From Linnemannia elongata (taxonomy: Eukaryota > Mortierellomycota > Mortierellomycetes > Mortierellales > Mortierellaceae): a stretch of 64,000 bases of DNA. Under the pieces are notes generated by a model. It was not told the DNA's origin and did not search any database. It worked only from the letters and a program-made list of their open reading frames with translations. A program made the position numbers and the translations under genes. The DNA is taken from contig JAXBDG010000013.1 in NCBI GenBank assembly GCA_036320915.1, forward strand, positions 868,001-932,000. The letters are read 5' to 3'. This document shows positions 1 through 13,115 of the stretch, piece by piece. Numbering within the stretch: the first letter of the stretch is position 1; each line of letters begins with the position of its first letter.

Positions 1-646
1 CCATCCGCCGAGTCGATATTGCGTCTGTACGTCGAGATACGGCTGTTGTTGTTGATGTTGTTGTTGCCCTTGCGGATGATGAAGGCGCAGCAAATTCCTT
101 GAAGTAGACCACGAGAAGTCGCCACACCTCGGGTGAGAGGTACCCCAGATCCTGACGAACTTCACGAATGGCCTCATACGCGGACCATATGGCTTCCTGG
201 TTTTCCTCATGAAGCGCGAGATACAGTTTCGTAAACCGGTCAAGTCTCTGTTGGCCCGAAGCACTGGTAAAGTCGATTGGGTTGTCCCTGGTATTGAACG
301 GGGTGAGGTGTCGAATCACGAGGCGGATCTTGCGAATGTTGGATGTTGCGAGTTCTTGTGGGGCGAGAGGACGCTTGGTCTTGAAGAGTTCTCGACGGCG
401 GTTGGAGGCGACAGGTCGTAATGCGGCGGTATGAGTTTTCTTTATTGCAGGCGTGGTTGTCGTTTGTATTGCTGTGCTTAGGCGATTGGGCTTGGGCGTG
501 GAGGGGGAAGCGAATCCTGATATGAGACGAGGCCGTTGGGGCAAGGCTGTGTGAGGGAGGGTGTGAGTTAATTGGCAAGGGCAGGGTGGGAATGCGGTGG
601 AGTTAATCCTGCTCCATTGTGATAGTAACCGTGTTCCACGCTGCAT
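1..646 (-). CDS. Probable mitochondrial protein, 5' part (gene runs off the left edge)
   Basis: An uninterrupted minus-strand frame runs from an ATG at 646-644 to the left edge, giving 215 residues with no stop. The N-terminus (MQRGTRLLSQWSR) is basic, hydroxylated and free of acidic residues, as in mitochondrial presequences. A Thr/Pro/Arg-rich linker follows, then from about residue 105 a helical segment with motifs such as LDRFTKLYLALHEEN and AIWSAYEAIREVRQDL that resembles the helix-turn-helix texture of PPR or other alpha-solenoid proteins. The frame ends in a Ser/Thr-rich stretch at the edge. It is divergent from the PPR gene that starts at 885, and the two probably share a promoter. 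Coding nature is supported by frame length, codon choice and the presequence. The PPR label is only an inference because no complete repeat is visible. The C-terminus and any introns lie outside the window. Confidence 0.6.
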   Translation of the reverse strand, partial: MQRGTRLLSQWSRINSTAFPPCPCQLTHTLPHTALPQRPRLISGFASPSTPKPNRLSTAIQTTTTPAIKKTHTAALRPVASNRRRELFKTKRPLAPQELATSNIRKIRLVIRHLTPFNTRDNPIDFTSASGQQRLDRFTKLYLALHEENQEAIWSAYEAIREVRQDLGYLSPEVWRLLVVYFKEFAAPSSSARATTTSTTTAVSRRTDAISTRRM

Positions 647-884
647 GGTGGTGAAAGAGTGAATTGTTGCTGAAAGAGTTGAGAGTGAAGGCGGTGGGTG
701 AATGGTGGTAGGGTTTTCTCCTTTGAACCACCGCGTTTGGAAATATTTGAGGGAGACAGAAGAGGCAGTAAACAGCTGCTGCAAGGCAGTCACATTTTCA
801 GCTTAATACAAAGCATGATCTCGGCCCTGATCGTCTTCGTCTTTTTCTTCCTCTTCCACTTTGCACATTGACAGTCAAGCAAGC
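647..884. promoter_or_regulatory. Shared intergenic region of a divergent gene pair
   Basis: These 238 nt separate the start codons of two oppositely transcribed genes, both with mitochondrial-type N-termini. The segment just before the plus-strand ATG is pyrimidine-rich. No clear TATA box is visible. The promoter role is inferred from position alone. Confidence 0.35.
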
Positions 885-2888
885 ATGTTTATACCACGGA
901 ATCAACTCTGCGGGATCGTCCACTCAGGAATTCACGCCAGAGTTGCATCCACCGCAGTAACAACCAGACACGCCACAATAACATGCCTTCGACAAACACC
1001 TTCTTCATTCCACACCTCCTCTGGACCCCGGTCCTCAATACCAACCTCCCACTACAACCCTTTTATATCCAGCAACACCCCACGGCATAGAATCCCGGGC
1101 GCCCGCGGCATTATCACAGGGACATACCCGTCAACACCCCTCAACAAATACAACCACAAGCTGATCACGCTCCTCAGGGACCCTCAGACGTGCCTTCCTA
1201 TCTTTGACAAGTGCCGAGAGATTCAGGAACTCAATCTTAAGCCTGACTTGACAACTTATACGGTGCTCTTGGAGGCGCATGAGCGGAATAATGATCTGGA
1301 GAGTATTATGAAGACGCTGGAGGAGATGGAACTTGTGGGGATTTCGCCCAGTATCTCGGCCTTCAACATCGCTCTCAGGGTATGTTCTTTTGCCTCTGCT
1401 TTGAAATCAGAAGGTTCTACTTATTCATGCATTAAACGAACATGTCTGCTAACATTTGGAATGAAAACAATTGCATGTTGTTTTAGGCTGCAGGATCAAA
1501 CGGAGATACTGTCATGCTGGAGAAGATTACAGAGCTTATTCGCAAGGCAGGACTGCAGATGAACATCAACTCATACGAGATCATCATTCAGGGTCTCTGC
1601 GCCAACTCGGAGCTGGAACATGCACTGGATATCCTCGGAGATATGACTGTCTCTGTCGATGAGGAGGGTCAGCCGGACGAAAATGGACGGCCGACGATTG
1701 ACGTCCGTCCCTCACTCCAGTGCTTTGTGCCGATCATTCAACTTGCCCAGTCGCTCCACGAGACGGAGACGGCTTACTTGGTGTTGAAGATGGCTGAGGT
1801 TCAAGCGGGACTTGCCAGGATACCGGCAGTCGTGTATACTGATCTCATGGCTAGAGCAGCTGACGACTATGTGGTAAGGCAACGATAAGGCTATTTGTCG
1901 ACGTATGTGGATAATGACAACAATCGAACGTTAACTAACAGGTCATTGTTACCTCTTTTGATCGCTTGTACTGATGCAGCTGCCTGCGGTTGAATACTGC
2001 TGGAAGAAGGGAGTCAAGGAGTTGGGGGCTTGTCCGGATGAAGGTTCCTGCATGCTGGTCCTGAACTGCGCTGCACACGAAAAGGCACCACAACTCTCGG
2101 CCGAGGTCATCCAATACATGGGCGAGAATGACATGGATTTTCAGGAATACCACTTCGCCCCATTGCTCCAAGCCTTCTCGCTGGCTGGAAAGTACAAGTC
2201 AGCGTTCAATGTACTGTCGATCATGAGGACGTCAGGGATGAAGCCAACCATTTTAACCGCCACCAGTCTACTCAAGGTTCTTGACGAGCAGGGCAACATT
2301 AACGACGCGTATACATGTATGAGGGAGATGCACCAGGAGGGCAAGGCCATCGATGTGGTCGCATTCAATGTCTTGATTGAAGCATGTGGGCGGGCAAAGA
2401 ACTTGACACAGGCAATGTCTATCTTTGATGCGGCCGCATCATTGAGCATTAAGCCTGACACGGATACCTACAATGCCTTGCTGACAGGATGCATCACGGA
2501 TAGGAACATGAGCGAGGGCAAGAATGTGATCTTGATGATGCAGAAGGAAGGCGTGGACCCCAATGTGGACACGTATCAGTCGTTGATTACCCTGTGCCTG
2601 ACGCAGATCAACTACGAGGACGCGTTCATGTATCTCGAGGAGATGAAGAGCCACGATGTCATCCCATCCGAATCTATCTACACGAGTCTTGTGCGCAAGC
2701 TGGCCCGTGAGAATGACCCGCGTATCAAGTATGCGGTCGAGGAGATGGAGTCATTTGGGTATGTCGTCGGACCCAACCTGAGGGAGTATATTGAAACTGG
2801 CGGACTGAGCAACTTGGAGGAGTCAGAGCGGAGGAAACAGATCCGTGTCGCTCAGCGTCGTCGCAGTAGCAACCGGCCACACTTTTAG
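885..2888 (+). CDS. Pentatricopeptide repeat protein, probably mitochondrial
   Basis: Three exons, 885-1379, 1487-1873 and 1980-2888, are joined by GT-AG introns of 107 and 106 nt, both in phase 0, giving 596 residues. The first in-frame ATG is at 885; the 24 nt upstream are open but begin with TTG, so 885 is preferred. The N-terminus is rich in Ser, Thr, Arg and His without acids, as expected for a mitochondrial presequence. Residues from about 110 show PPR texture (PDLTTYTVLLEAHERNNDL), and the C-terminal half holds consecutive 35-residue units (DVVAFNVLIEACGRAKNL, then PDTDTYNALLTGC and PNVDTYQSLITLCL). PPR proteins bind organellar RNA and act in its processing, stability or translation. 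Which RNA this one serves cannot be read from the sequence. Intron 1 carries a CTAACA branch-like site and intron 2 a TTAACTAACA. Confidence 0.85.
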
Positions 2889-3602
2889 ATGCCGTCTCTC
2901 CTTCTCTCCTTTGTAACAACATCAGCATCCACATCAACAGCATTTTTTAGACAGAGCATTAAACTAAGTTCCTGGCGGTGGCAGCCACACCTCACCCAGG
3001 CTCCTATGCGAGTTCGCGTTCATTCATTGGCAACAAATGATTTTCCTTTTCGAATCGGGACTGCACAGTCACAATTCGAATGCTCCTTGCGCCTTGATAC
3101 CTTTGCCGTTTGCTCGTTCTTCTCGCTTTACCTTCTTCTATACTTATCGCTTTGTTGTCCCCCTCCTTTCTCCTCTCCCTCACTGTCGTCGCTAAGGCGC
3201 ATCGTTGTTGTTCTCCATCCATAACCCTATTCCACATCCTTCCTTGGCATCATAATTAACTAACTCCTCGCCATCCTACCTGCCTCCTGCTCACCGCAAC
3301 AACAACTCCTCTTTCTCCCCTTGACACTCCTCATTCACAAAAAGACAAAAAAAAAAAAAAAAACGGCAACTACGCCTTCGCCATTCAAGTCAGCGTTGTC
3401 CTCCCCTCTTTTGCCTTCACCCCATCGTTCTTTTCAACGCCACCCGTCCAACCATAACACATACGCACGCACACACACACGGACACCCTTTCTTCACCTT
3501 CAAGCACCCTCCGTCTCGTGTCTCACATAGCACCCACCAAACCCCACATACGTCCAACCCAACACCAAAGCGCGCAACTCCTAGACTTGTTAGTCTTTCA
3601 CA
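2889..3602. other. Intergenic region and CU-rich leader of ATG2
   Basis: No gene is visible. The plus strand is pyrimidine-rich, with CCCCTCCTTTCTCC-type runs near 3160-3180, an A-run near 3347-3363 and a short CA-repeat near 3470-3480. It should contain the PPR 3' UTR and the ATG2 promoter and leader. Confidence 0.4.
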
Positions 3603-4521
3603 ATGAAGGCCTGGAGTTTCGGCAACCTCTTTTCGTCGTTAGCCGTCCCTGCAGGACTCCAGAAGCGCCTCGTTAGCTTCCTGCTCCAACGCGCCATCGG
3701 ACACTTTCTGGAGGACTCGCTTGACCTCGAGAAGCTTGACATTGAACTGTCCAATGGCATTGTGCACCTGACCGACCTCAGACTCAACAGCAAGGTAAAG
3801 CAACTAATAGCAAACTGGATCTGTGACTCCGTTCAAGGGTCTATTTACTTGATACATTGATAGGACGGGGGTTGGAGAGAAGTTAGGATAAGAAGAATAG
3901 ACAGAGGAGGGGAGCAACCGAGGAAAGCATAAACACATACACCACCCCCGGAAACAAGGATGAATACGCAAGACGACAGACATACAATAGGGAGAGGTGA
4001 ACGGTAACACATCATCATTGTGATGGGCGCAGTAGACTTGCTTTTTACTCGTTTCTCAGCTGGTATTTCGTCCTTTCGTTTTGTGCTCTGTGTTATTGTT
4101 GCTCAACCACATCGCTTTAATCATTTTGGTTGTGAAGGGGAAGGGGGGGGGGGGGGGTTTATATTACTTTGGGAAGTATGGGAGAGTGAAGTAGCGATGC
4201 TCTCATGCCGATAACTTTCCGAGAGTCTCATGATGCTCGTCAGACAGCATGTTCTTTTGCGCTCTCGTTGTTGTTTTTTGGAAACAAAAAGAGTATGGAA
4301 GAATAGTAAAAAAGAAATGTCAATCAGATGGACACTTCAGGGCAAACGTTGATAGGTGTATCTCGACAAGAAACAAACAGTGACAAAAAAAAACGAGGGG
4401 GAAAAGAGTTTGCTCTTATGTTGATCTGTTGGACGTAGTGTGAGGATTCACTCTGGTCACTCGACATCCTTTATTTTACCTTCAAGCACTTTTTTTTTTT
4501 TTGACATGCCAACAAAGAACC

Positions 4522-4586
<65 letters not shown>

Positions 4587-7500
4587 AAGACAGAAAGACA
4601 GACAAAAAGACAAACAAAGTTGAGCATTGATCCAAGAGAGGAAAGATGAAGAGTACAACAACATAACAACATTTTTCATAACATAACAACATATCATGTC
4701 AATAACATAAAAAAACAAGCAACAAGCTAACAAAGATTGGACCTATCACCTCATCTTTCGAGCTGCATCCCCAGACTATAATTATTTTCCATGCGACGCG
4801 TGACTTTTTGTGCTCACCCCATCGTCCTATGGCCGATCTCTACTGGCTCTCCTCTTTAGGTCCTGAATGAGCTCGTCGCTGGAACTCCGCTCGCCGTCCA
4901 AAAGGGTCGCATCGGATCCATCACGGCAACCATTCCCTGGCGCAACCTCTGGAACGGACAGTGTATCCTCGAAATCGACGGCATCGACATCTCCCTCGCA
5001 CCCGTCCAGGCACAACCCGGTCATCTACAGAATCTGGAGGAACAGCTCTTATCAGCATCAGTCGACCTGGCAAGCGATTTTATTCAACAGAGCAATTCAG
5101 CCAAAGAGGAGGCTGCCCTTCGGGAATCAATTCTCCAGTCACTCCAGGCTCAAGCCCAGGCTGCACAGGCTCCTACAGGAATACCCGGCGACTTTAACTA
5201 TCGACCCTCAAATCGACCTTCGTCGCCTCTTTCTCCAGGGTCGACACCCTCAACAGACGACTTTGGCGATGCCTCCGAAGGAGAGGGTGTGCAGTTTGTG
5301 GCCAAGTTAATTGAGAAACTCATGGCAAGGATCCAGATCATTTGCAGAGGAACCACCGTGCGACTCCAACACAGTTCCTCCCTACACCTCGTCAACTCCC
5401 GGTCGTCAGCCTCAAAGACAGAGTTGTTGGACTATGAGCTGGAGATCCGGTTACCCTACATTGCATATCGGGACGAGACACCGGGATGGGATCAGTCGAC
5501 CACGGGAAGGGAGCCTGCGAGTATGGCGGCTTCAACAGTATACGGGACAGAGTCCACATCAGGGTCGACTATGCTGGAGGAGTCCGTTATTCCAAGTGTC
5601 ATCTGGCAGGATACTCCAGAGTCTATCAAAACCGTCACCTTCAAAGGCTTCTCGATTTGGATCAAGCAGAGTGGAGGTCAAGAGGAGCTTCTTGCCAAGG
5701 TCGACCCTAAACCGCAGCCATCACCGCAACCGGCACCACAGCAGGCAGTCAAGACACCAGCTGAGGAAGCAGCTGACGATGATCAAAGCACGTCCGACTC
5801 GGACTCGGATGTGTTCGCTGACGCTCAGGAAAACTTTTCGCAGTCTATGGTGGCTTCCAGGATCATCAGCAGACCAACCCCTGCTCCATCACCTCCCCCA
5901 CCAACTCCGACACCTGCGCAGAGCACCCGTCCCATTGACCAAAGTCGCCTATACCAAGCTGAAATCCTGTCTACACTTCAGCACAAGAATCGCGTCAAGG
6001 TCAATATCAGGAAGAACACCACTATGCTCCCTGGACCCAACTCGTCTCAAGTACCATCTACTGTCAAATCACTTCTGGATATCGACTTTTCCATCAAGTC
6101 CATCTTCGTTGCTCTTTCACCCAACCAGATCGCATTCTTGCTGGAAATTCTTTCGCTGATGGATCAAGCACCACTTCCGCCCTTCAACGACAGTCTCAAG
6201 CAGAATCTGGCCCCAGCTTACCAGACAAGCGTTGACAGGGAGACAGGGAGCGAGCTCGGCCGTAACCGCGATCATGCTACTTCTCGTGGACCTATTCCTA
6301 TTCTACGGTCCGACAACTCTGCAGAGCGACCATTAACGCTCCACAACCTAAAGCCCTTGTCTCCCAAACAGCGCTCTCCGCCTGCCGACCTTCTCCGAGT
6401 ACCGCAGAACAGGAGCCCTGGCGGACCAACACAGGAGCCCGACAAGCATGTGGAAGCAAGGAATTCCCGAACCACTATACCTACCCCAGCCGTGTTTTTG
6501 GACTCTTCGCGCTTTTTGAGCGGTTCAACCTACAGTGAGCACCGCTCAGGATCCTCAACTCCCTCAGGAGCAACTGCCAGTGCCTCGCCTGCCCTGACGG
6601 TGAAACTCAAGGCCAAGATCGGTACATTCCAGATGTTTGTTCTTTACCAGGACCCTCAGTCCCTCAGCAATATCCCGTCGGAGGCCAACTTTTTCAAGTC
6701 TCCCACTCCAGAGGCGCTGAAAGCGGGACATTTGAAACTGGAGTTGGACAGCATGGTTCTCAAGTACCAACAATGGTCCTCAGCTGGCGTCAGTGCAGGC
6801 GGACAGAAACCAACTAAGCACAACAAGGGACAGGTGGACTTTACGCTCAGCAACTTTGCAGTATCAGAGTGGATCGATGCAGTACCAAAACCCTACGAGA
6901 CACGAACCTGGGACAGCAAGGCGGGCCATTACCGATTGCCTCCTCGGAAATCCTATATACCCATTGTCGAATTCGATGCCGCGCAGGATTCGCTCTACCA
7001 GACCTCATCCAACTCCAAGTTCCCAACTCTCCGACTGCCAGATCGATACATGACTGAGCGCAGTCGAGCGGTGCGGACGAAACCATCTGCACGGCCACTT
7101 GACAAAGCTGCGTCCCCATTTGCTCTATCAGAACCTCAAGGAATATCCAAGGATCCTACGAGTGCAGTCACCAAGGAGGTTGTCCGCATGCGAGTTATGC
7201 TGGGAGGCAAGAAGGACGCTTTAACTCATAGTCCTCTTTCTCCAGAGGGAACTCAGATGACGGCCAGCTCGGCAGCGCTTGTCCGCGATGTAACGATTGA
7301 GGTTAAGCCTGTTCACGTGCATTTGGACTTTTTCATGTTCCAACGACTTGAGAAGGTTCTACTCGCTCTGATGGGCTCCGAGAAGAAACCCGAGTCGTCA
7401 AGTTCGCACGTTGAATCGGTATCCGACCAGCCGCCTCGATCTCCCCGTGGCGTTGAGCAGCAGATCATGGATGACTTGGATGGTGCTCGAAAGACTGTCA

Positions 7501-10500
7501 AGGTGTGTTGAAACCCAATGTCGCGTTGGTTTATATCCTCAATGGCACTTAAGTTTGAAGTATTTCAATTGATTCTAACAGTTCATTATTGCATACCACG
7601 ACGCCTTATATTCCTAGCCAAGTACCCGTGTGCGACTTCGCCTCAACTCGATTCAGGTCTGGGTGTCTATCCCTGACATGGCCCTTGCGCTCAAGGAGGA
7701 AAGGGATACTGGGCCAGAATACAGAACTATCTACGACATCATTTCTCTGAATATTTCCAAGATGATTGTCACCAACGCATCAGACTCCAGCTCAAAGGGC
7801 TCCTCTCCGATTCAGCCTAACACTGGTCCAGGATCCAGTAACAGAGATGATGAACATGGCTCAAAGTTGAAAGTTGAGTTTGCAAGCGTATCAGCCTTTG
7901 TTATCCCAGCACATGGTGAGTTGGTGATGCTCAGTGCATATTGAAAGAATGCTGTAAAGCCATAAGACATTGATCAGAAATGCTAATCGTCGTCTACGCC
8001 TCAATACGTCTTTAGCAACAACCGCCAGGGCGATCCTTATAATCGGACCTTTGCTCAATCATCCAGGATCGATGTCAGGATTCAACTCATCGATGCCAAG
8101 TCTCGAAATTGTGTCGCGCTCACCAAGTTCGATACCACAGTACTATGAGCGTACTCCTCCCTCCACCTACCCGCGTGTCCCTGCATTGCGAGCGTTTGCG
8201 ATCCTGGAGGCAGAGGAGAATGTTCACAATGCTGCAGATGAAGAAGAAGAGCTGCTACTCTTCAAGCATCGGACTATTGAGACCTCGGTATTTTTAATCT
8301 TGCCTCATTTCGTCGTTCATGCTTCTTGTCGCTTTGCAAAAGGTACAAATGTTTGACCAAATTCTCCCTTGGTACTTTAGCTACTGTTGATTGATGCGCA
8401 CCTCCCACTGGTGGCAGTTCACCTCGAGAAGAACGTCTTGGATACATTACAGCTCCGGATCAACGATATGAGCACCTGGGCTGCGCTTTTCTCGGAGAAC
8501 CTGGCATCACAGCTACCCACACCTCCAGAGCCACCCAAAGTTGAGGTTTCAAGTCCACAGGAGCGGCCCTTGTCATACCGATCTGACGAATTCAAGGAAG
8601 GTCAGCAGAGCAGCCTTGATGGTGGATTTAGGGATGACCAAAGTGAACATGGTACAGACCAGTCGACGGCGTATGGCGAAGAACTCCGACACCAGGCAGA
8701 AGGAAACGCGTCGTTGCCCCGAATCCGCACCTCTCACGACTTTCAGTTTCAATCAAGACTTGTCAAGCCGACAATGGCCTCGGTGGTCTTGTCTGCACAA
8801 ACTGGTATGTTTTCACAACAATATTTTCCTTTGCGCTCAGATTTAAATGTACCCAGACTGACAAAAGTACTCCTTGACCACAATAACAGTCGATGTCATT
8901 CTTGACTATCCTTTCAAGCCCACTGTCCTGGACCCGGAGCCGATCACCAAGTCCTACCAGATCAATGCTGGCGATGCACGTATTTTTGCAGCCGCAAAGT
9001 ACCAAGGCGGAATAGACACGTATCTCACCATTGACGCGGAAGATTTGGAGTTTTGGGAGATTACTAATGGGAAGCCTAAGGCAATGTTGCTGAAGCGGAC
9101 TATTCCCAAAAACGTTAAGGTAGTGTTTATCTATGACCTATGTGTTCCTTCCCGAATGGATGATCTTGTACGCTAACCGCTAACATGGCCGTTACTCCGC
9201 GACATTTTTTGGATAGGTCAAGGCGCCCAAGCCCATGTTTCATATGACTAGCTTGCTGTCGTTTGATCCTGTGGTGAAGTTCAAGGAGAACGACACGAAC
9301 CTCGCCTTTACAGGGATCTCATGGAATTTTTCGATTGACCAGACTGCTGTGGACGACGTTCAAGACTTTTTCGCTGAGCCAGTGGGAATCGTTTACTTGA
9401 ATCCACCTCATCAATGCACCCGCGTTAGTGTAACTCTTGGAGAGTGCGGCATGGACTACAGACCTCTTAACATCCCATCCCGCTTTGTGCTGACCTTTGA
9501 GAAGATGAAGGTAGGGATCCGATATACTATTACAGTGCCATATGGTCTTCTGTCGAATTGTGGCTCGTAACCAGTGGACCATTAACGCGAAATTTATTGT
9601 TTGTTATGATATCCAGGTGTTCTCTACCCTAATCCCAGAGTCTCCGACGCTTAAGTCCAAAGTGCAGATCTACAACATGTCGCTATTCTTGATTGACCGT
9701 CAGCAGAGTGTCTTGACCCCACAGCTCCCAACTCTGGGATCATCTGGGCCAGGGGTCGATTCGCGACGGTTCTGGAGTGCGCTCGGCTTTGCGCAGATAG
9801 GAGAGTGTCCCTTCTTCGAGCTGCGGTCGGTCAAGAGCAAAAATGGTCAATTGCCCCTTTACGATTTGTCCATCACCAACCAAATGTTCTACCTCGATAC
9901 TTGTTCAGATTCGTTTGAGACCCTCTCACAGTTCGCGGCGTACATGGGCGATAATGGTGACATGCCAGCGGCGAAGAAGAAGATCTTGGAACGCCTTGCT
10001 GAGGCTGAACGCGCCTCAGATCGAGCCGCGTCCAATGTGATCTACCAGGACATCTTGGGTAAGTGTATTCTTACATCTATTGACTGGACTGTGCTTGAAA
10101 TGTCTATCTAGCAGGCTCACTAACATCCGCAAATAATTATATTGATATAGTGGCGAGTTTAGACGAGGATGCGTTCCGAAAACCGAAGCAGGATAAGGAC
10201 CTTGCGAATGCTGGAACATTGGAGTTTGTTGAGGGTTTCTACTCTGTCGAAAGAGATGACACGGAGAACGACTTTTTCAAGGCCCAGATTCAGGACACAC
10301 CTGATGTGGATGGATTTCACGAGGTCTACGCGGACCTGTTGCAAGGCGCGAGACGCTCAGATCACAACGGCGGCCCTGTTAGCGGCACTCGGGAAGTTAC
10401 CAAGAGCAGCACCAAGACCAAGGTCTCAAAGTCAAAGTCCAAGGGCCAAACACTCGCTCCTACCAGGATCGGATCAGCTCCAAGTGGCAAGATGCAGTCG

Positions 10501-12914
10501 GTTACCATCCCCAGTCCTACCAGATCAGTGCGATCGTCTCTGGATGGCGGCAGACGAGATGAACCCATCAGGAAACCTGGACATGCAAAGAAGGAGAGTG
10601 TTATCGAGGATATCATTCGCGTCTTGGACCCCGACGCTAAGTTGAATGTCATTGAGGACCACTTTTCCGTGCCAGTGCTGACAGAGGAAGAGCGAGCCAA
10701 GGACGAAGGGTATGGTTCATAATATCTCACTACAGTAATCAACGAGAAAATCGACGCCACCAAATGTATGCTAACTTCAAGCATTCTTTTTTGTAATATT
10801 AATTTTAGCTCTCTAGCCAAGATGCGCGTGCGTGTCCGAGACTTCAACTTTTCGTGGCGGCTGTACGATGGACTGGACTGGGAGATCTCTCGATTGGATG
10901 AAGCCGAGCGCAAGAAGCATGCCCGCCAGTTTGCCAAGCGGTTATACGATCCTAATGACGCCATTCACGCTAACATGGACGCTGCACAGTCTAACCTCGA
11001 AGCCAGCATTTTTGAGAGTCTCTCAGGAGTGCAGCCTGGCTCGTCTGATCGACAGAGCCACGACCGGCGTGATTTTTCGCCCTGCTCCTCTGAGGCCGAC
11101 TCTACCAGTGATTACCAGAATGACGTGATGAGTCAGGTCAGCGGTGTTGGAGGCCGACCCTCTTCAACATCCTCCAACTCTGGTAAGAGATCGACCCATC
11201 AGCAGAGCCGGCACTCCCAATCAACAGGTCATGGCGACCATTCGAAACGGAAAAAGAAGCTGGAGCGATCCAAGACGGCGATGATAGAGTTCAATGCGGA
11301 CAAGGTGCGAGTTGACTTTGAGGATCATGTCCCCGGTGTTGAGACAGCATCTCACCTCTCTCTGAGGGTCAGGGAGTTTGAGATCATTGACAACTTGAAG
11401 ACGTCGCACTGGCACAAGTTTCTGTCACATCAGCGCCACGACTCTAGTTCGACCAAATCAAGATCGGCACAGTCAAACATGGTGCGGATTGATCTGGATG
11501 GTGTTCGGCCTGTGGTGAGCGCATCAACAGTTGAGTTCCGACTCAAAGTCAAGATCTTGCCCCTGCGTCTGTACATTGACCAGGATGCACTCATGTTCTT
11601 GATCAAATTCTTTGTCCAAGGCACCGGCGGTGCTGGATCCCCTGGAGCTGGAGAGACACAGTCGGAAGGCATGGCCGCTGTACCTGATAATGTCGAGAAG
11701 AAGAAACCGAACGAGATGTACTTCCGTAAGTATCTTTGGTCCGATATGCATGTGTGATCAGTGCGTTTATGTGCGTCATTTTGTTCAATGACTAATGACT
11801 GTATGCATTACGCTGAAATGTAGAATCGGTCAAGTTGGGAGAGATTGCAGTCAAGATGGACTACAAGCCCAAACATGTCGACTACACAGGACTTTCAGGA
11901 GGCAACTTTGTCGAGCTGATGAACTTTTTCCATTTGGATGCGGCAGAAATGACGCTCCAGGAAGTTCAACTCCATGGCATTAATGGGTTTGCAAAGATGG
12001 GCCAGGATCTGGTCGCGGCGTGGCTCCCTCACATCCGGTCGACCCAAGTGCCCAACATGGTTTCAGGTCTGACGCCGATCAGGTCGTTGGTCAACTTGGG
12101 ATCTGGAATCGCCGACCTGGTCCTTTTGCCTATTGAGCAGTACAAGCGGGATGGCCATATCATCCGTGGTCTGCAGAAGGGTGGTCAGGCGTTCACGCGT
12201 GCAACGACGTTGGAGGCGCTCAAGATTGGAGCCAAGCTGGCGGTTGGGACTCAAGTTCTGTTGGAACATGCTGACGAGATCTTTGGATCTGGAGCTACCG
12301 CGGCGGGTGGTGGTGGTCATGGAGGAAAGTCGGTAGCTGGAAATCGAGGCGCCGCGGGAGCCGAGAGCGATGACGGGTTGGACCCATACAACAATAACAG
12401 CGGCAAGAGGATGGTAGCGACGATGGTAACGGATTCTGAGGCGTACATGCAGGAATCCATTGATGACGAGGATCAGTTGCTTCAGCATTTGCATCACCAA
12501 CAGCAACAGAGACAGCAGTTGGAGCACCAACATTACCTCCAGTCGATCGGCCAGGGCACCTCGTCGTCGTCGACCTCACCGACGGGAGCTGTAGGTCCTT
12601 TGATTAAGGGTAGCAGAGTGAGCAAGTATGCCAACCAACCAGCGGACATTAACGAGGGCATGGAGCTGGCTTACAAGAGTCTGAGCAAGAACATTGGTAC
12701 GGCGGCGCATACGATCTTTGCAGTTCCTATGGAGGTCTATGAGCGGACAGGAGCTCAGGGGTCGGTGCGGGCAGTGATCCGAGCTGTCCCTGTTGCGGTT
12801 CTGAAACCCATGATTGGAGCGACAGAGGCCTTCTCCAAGGTCCTGATCGGTATCCGTAACAGCATCGATCCTGCGCAGCGATTGCAGAACGAGGACAAGT
12901 ACAAGCGGCATTAG
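3603..12914 (+). CDS. ATG2: Autophagy-related lipid transfer protein ATG2
   Basis: Eleven exons: 3603-3794, 4860-7502, 7618-7915, 8016-8287, 8381-8804, 8890-9119, 9217-9510, 9617-10058, 10151-10709, 10809-11725, 11824-12914. All introns are GT-AG, phases match, and the sum is exactly 2,454 codons (2,453 residues). The N-terminal chorein region (residues 1-130) matches ATG2: an LQKRLVSFLLQRAIGHFLED start, then IPWRNLW and the IDGIDISLAP strand. The C-terminal ATG2_C/CAD region lies at about residues 2100-2240, with STQVPNMVSGLTPIRSLVN and DLVLLPIEQYKRDG. ATG2 is a rod-shaped protein that moves lipids between the ER and the growing phagophore and works with Atg9 and Atg18/WIPI. The protein is much longer than yeast (about 1,590) or human (about 1,940) ATG2. 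The excess sits in Ser/Pro/Gln-rich, probably disordered segments around residues 130-200, 290-370 and 430-540 and near the C-terminus. An AATAAA lies 103 nt after the stop. Confidence 0.93.
3795..4859 (+). other. Long repeat-rich first intron of ATG2
   Basis: This intron of 1,065 nt splits codons 64 and 65 in phase 0 (AAG|GTAAAG ... CTCTTTAG|GTC). It is about ten times longer than the other ATG2 introns. It holds a G15 run at 4143-4157, several A/T runs and a CAGA tetranucleotide array. No coding frame inside is convincing. Confidence 0.8.
4521..4616. repeat. (CAGA)n microsatellite in ATG2 intron 1
   Basis: Perfect CAGA units run from about 4523 to 4586 and decay into CAGAAAGA and CAAAAAGA variants up to about 4616. 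Such arrays slip easily and may vary in length between isolates. Confidence 0.95.
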
Positions 12915-13016
12915 TTTTTTTTCAGCTGCAACGACAACAATGACACGCAGATAGCCATATTTACACACATACTTTTGCGCAGCCTTTTCTATTCCTTTTA
13001 CATCCACTGCTTTCCC

Positions 13017-13022
13017 AATAAA
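13017..13022 (+). terminator. AATAAA poly(A) signal, ATG2
   Basis: An AATAAA lies 103 nt downstream of the ATG2 stop codon, in the 202-nt gap to the convergent LCP5/neuroguidin gene. Assignment is by motif and position only. Confidence 0.45.
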
Positions 13023-13115
13023 CCCTTTGTACATATCGTTATGTGGAAGAACGATGCTAATGAATGTGTTTTATGAATGCAAAATGTATATTGAACTACT
13101 GCCGCCACCGGCGCT

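Noticed and set aside
861..884. Upstream start for the PPR protein at 861
   Set aside because: Position 861 is TTG, not ATG; the first in-frame ATG is at 885.
4457..4733. Several minus-strand frames reading CLSVCLSV
   Set aside because: They are translations of the CAGA microsatellite in ATG2 intron 1.
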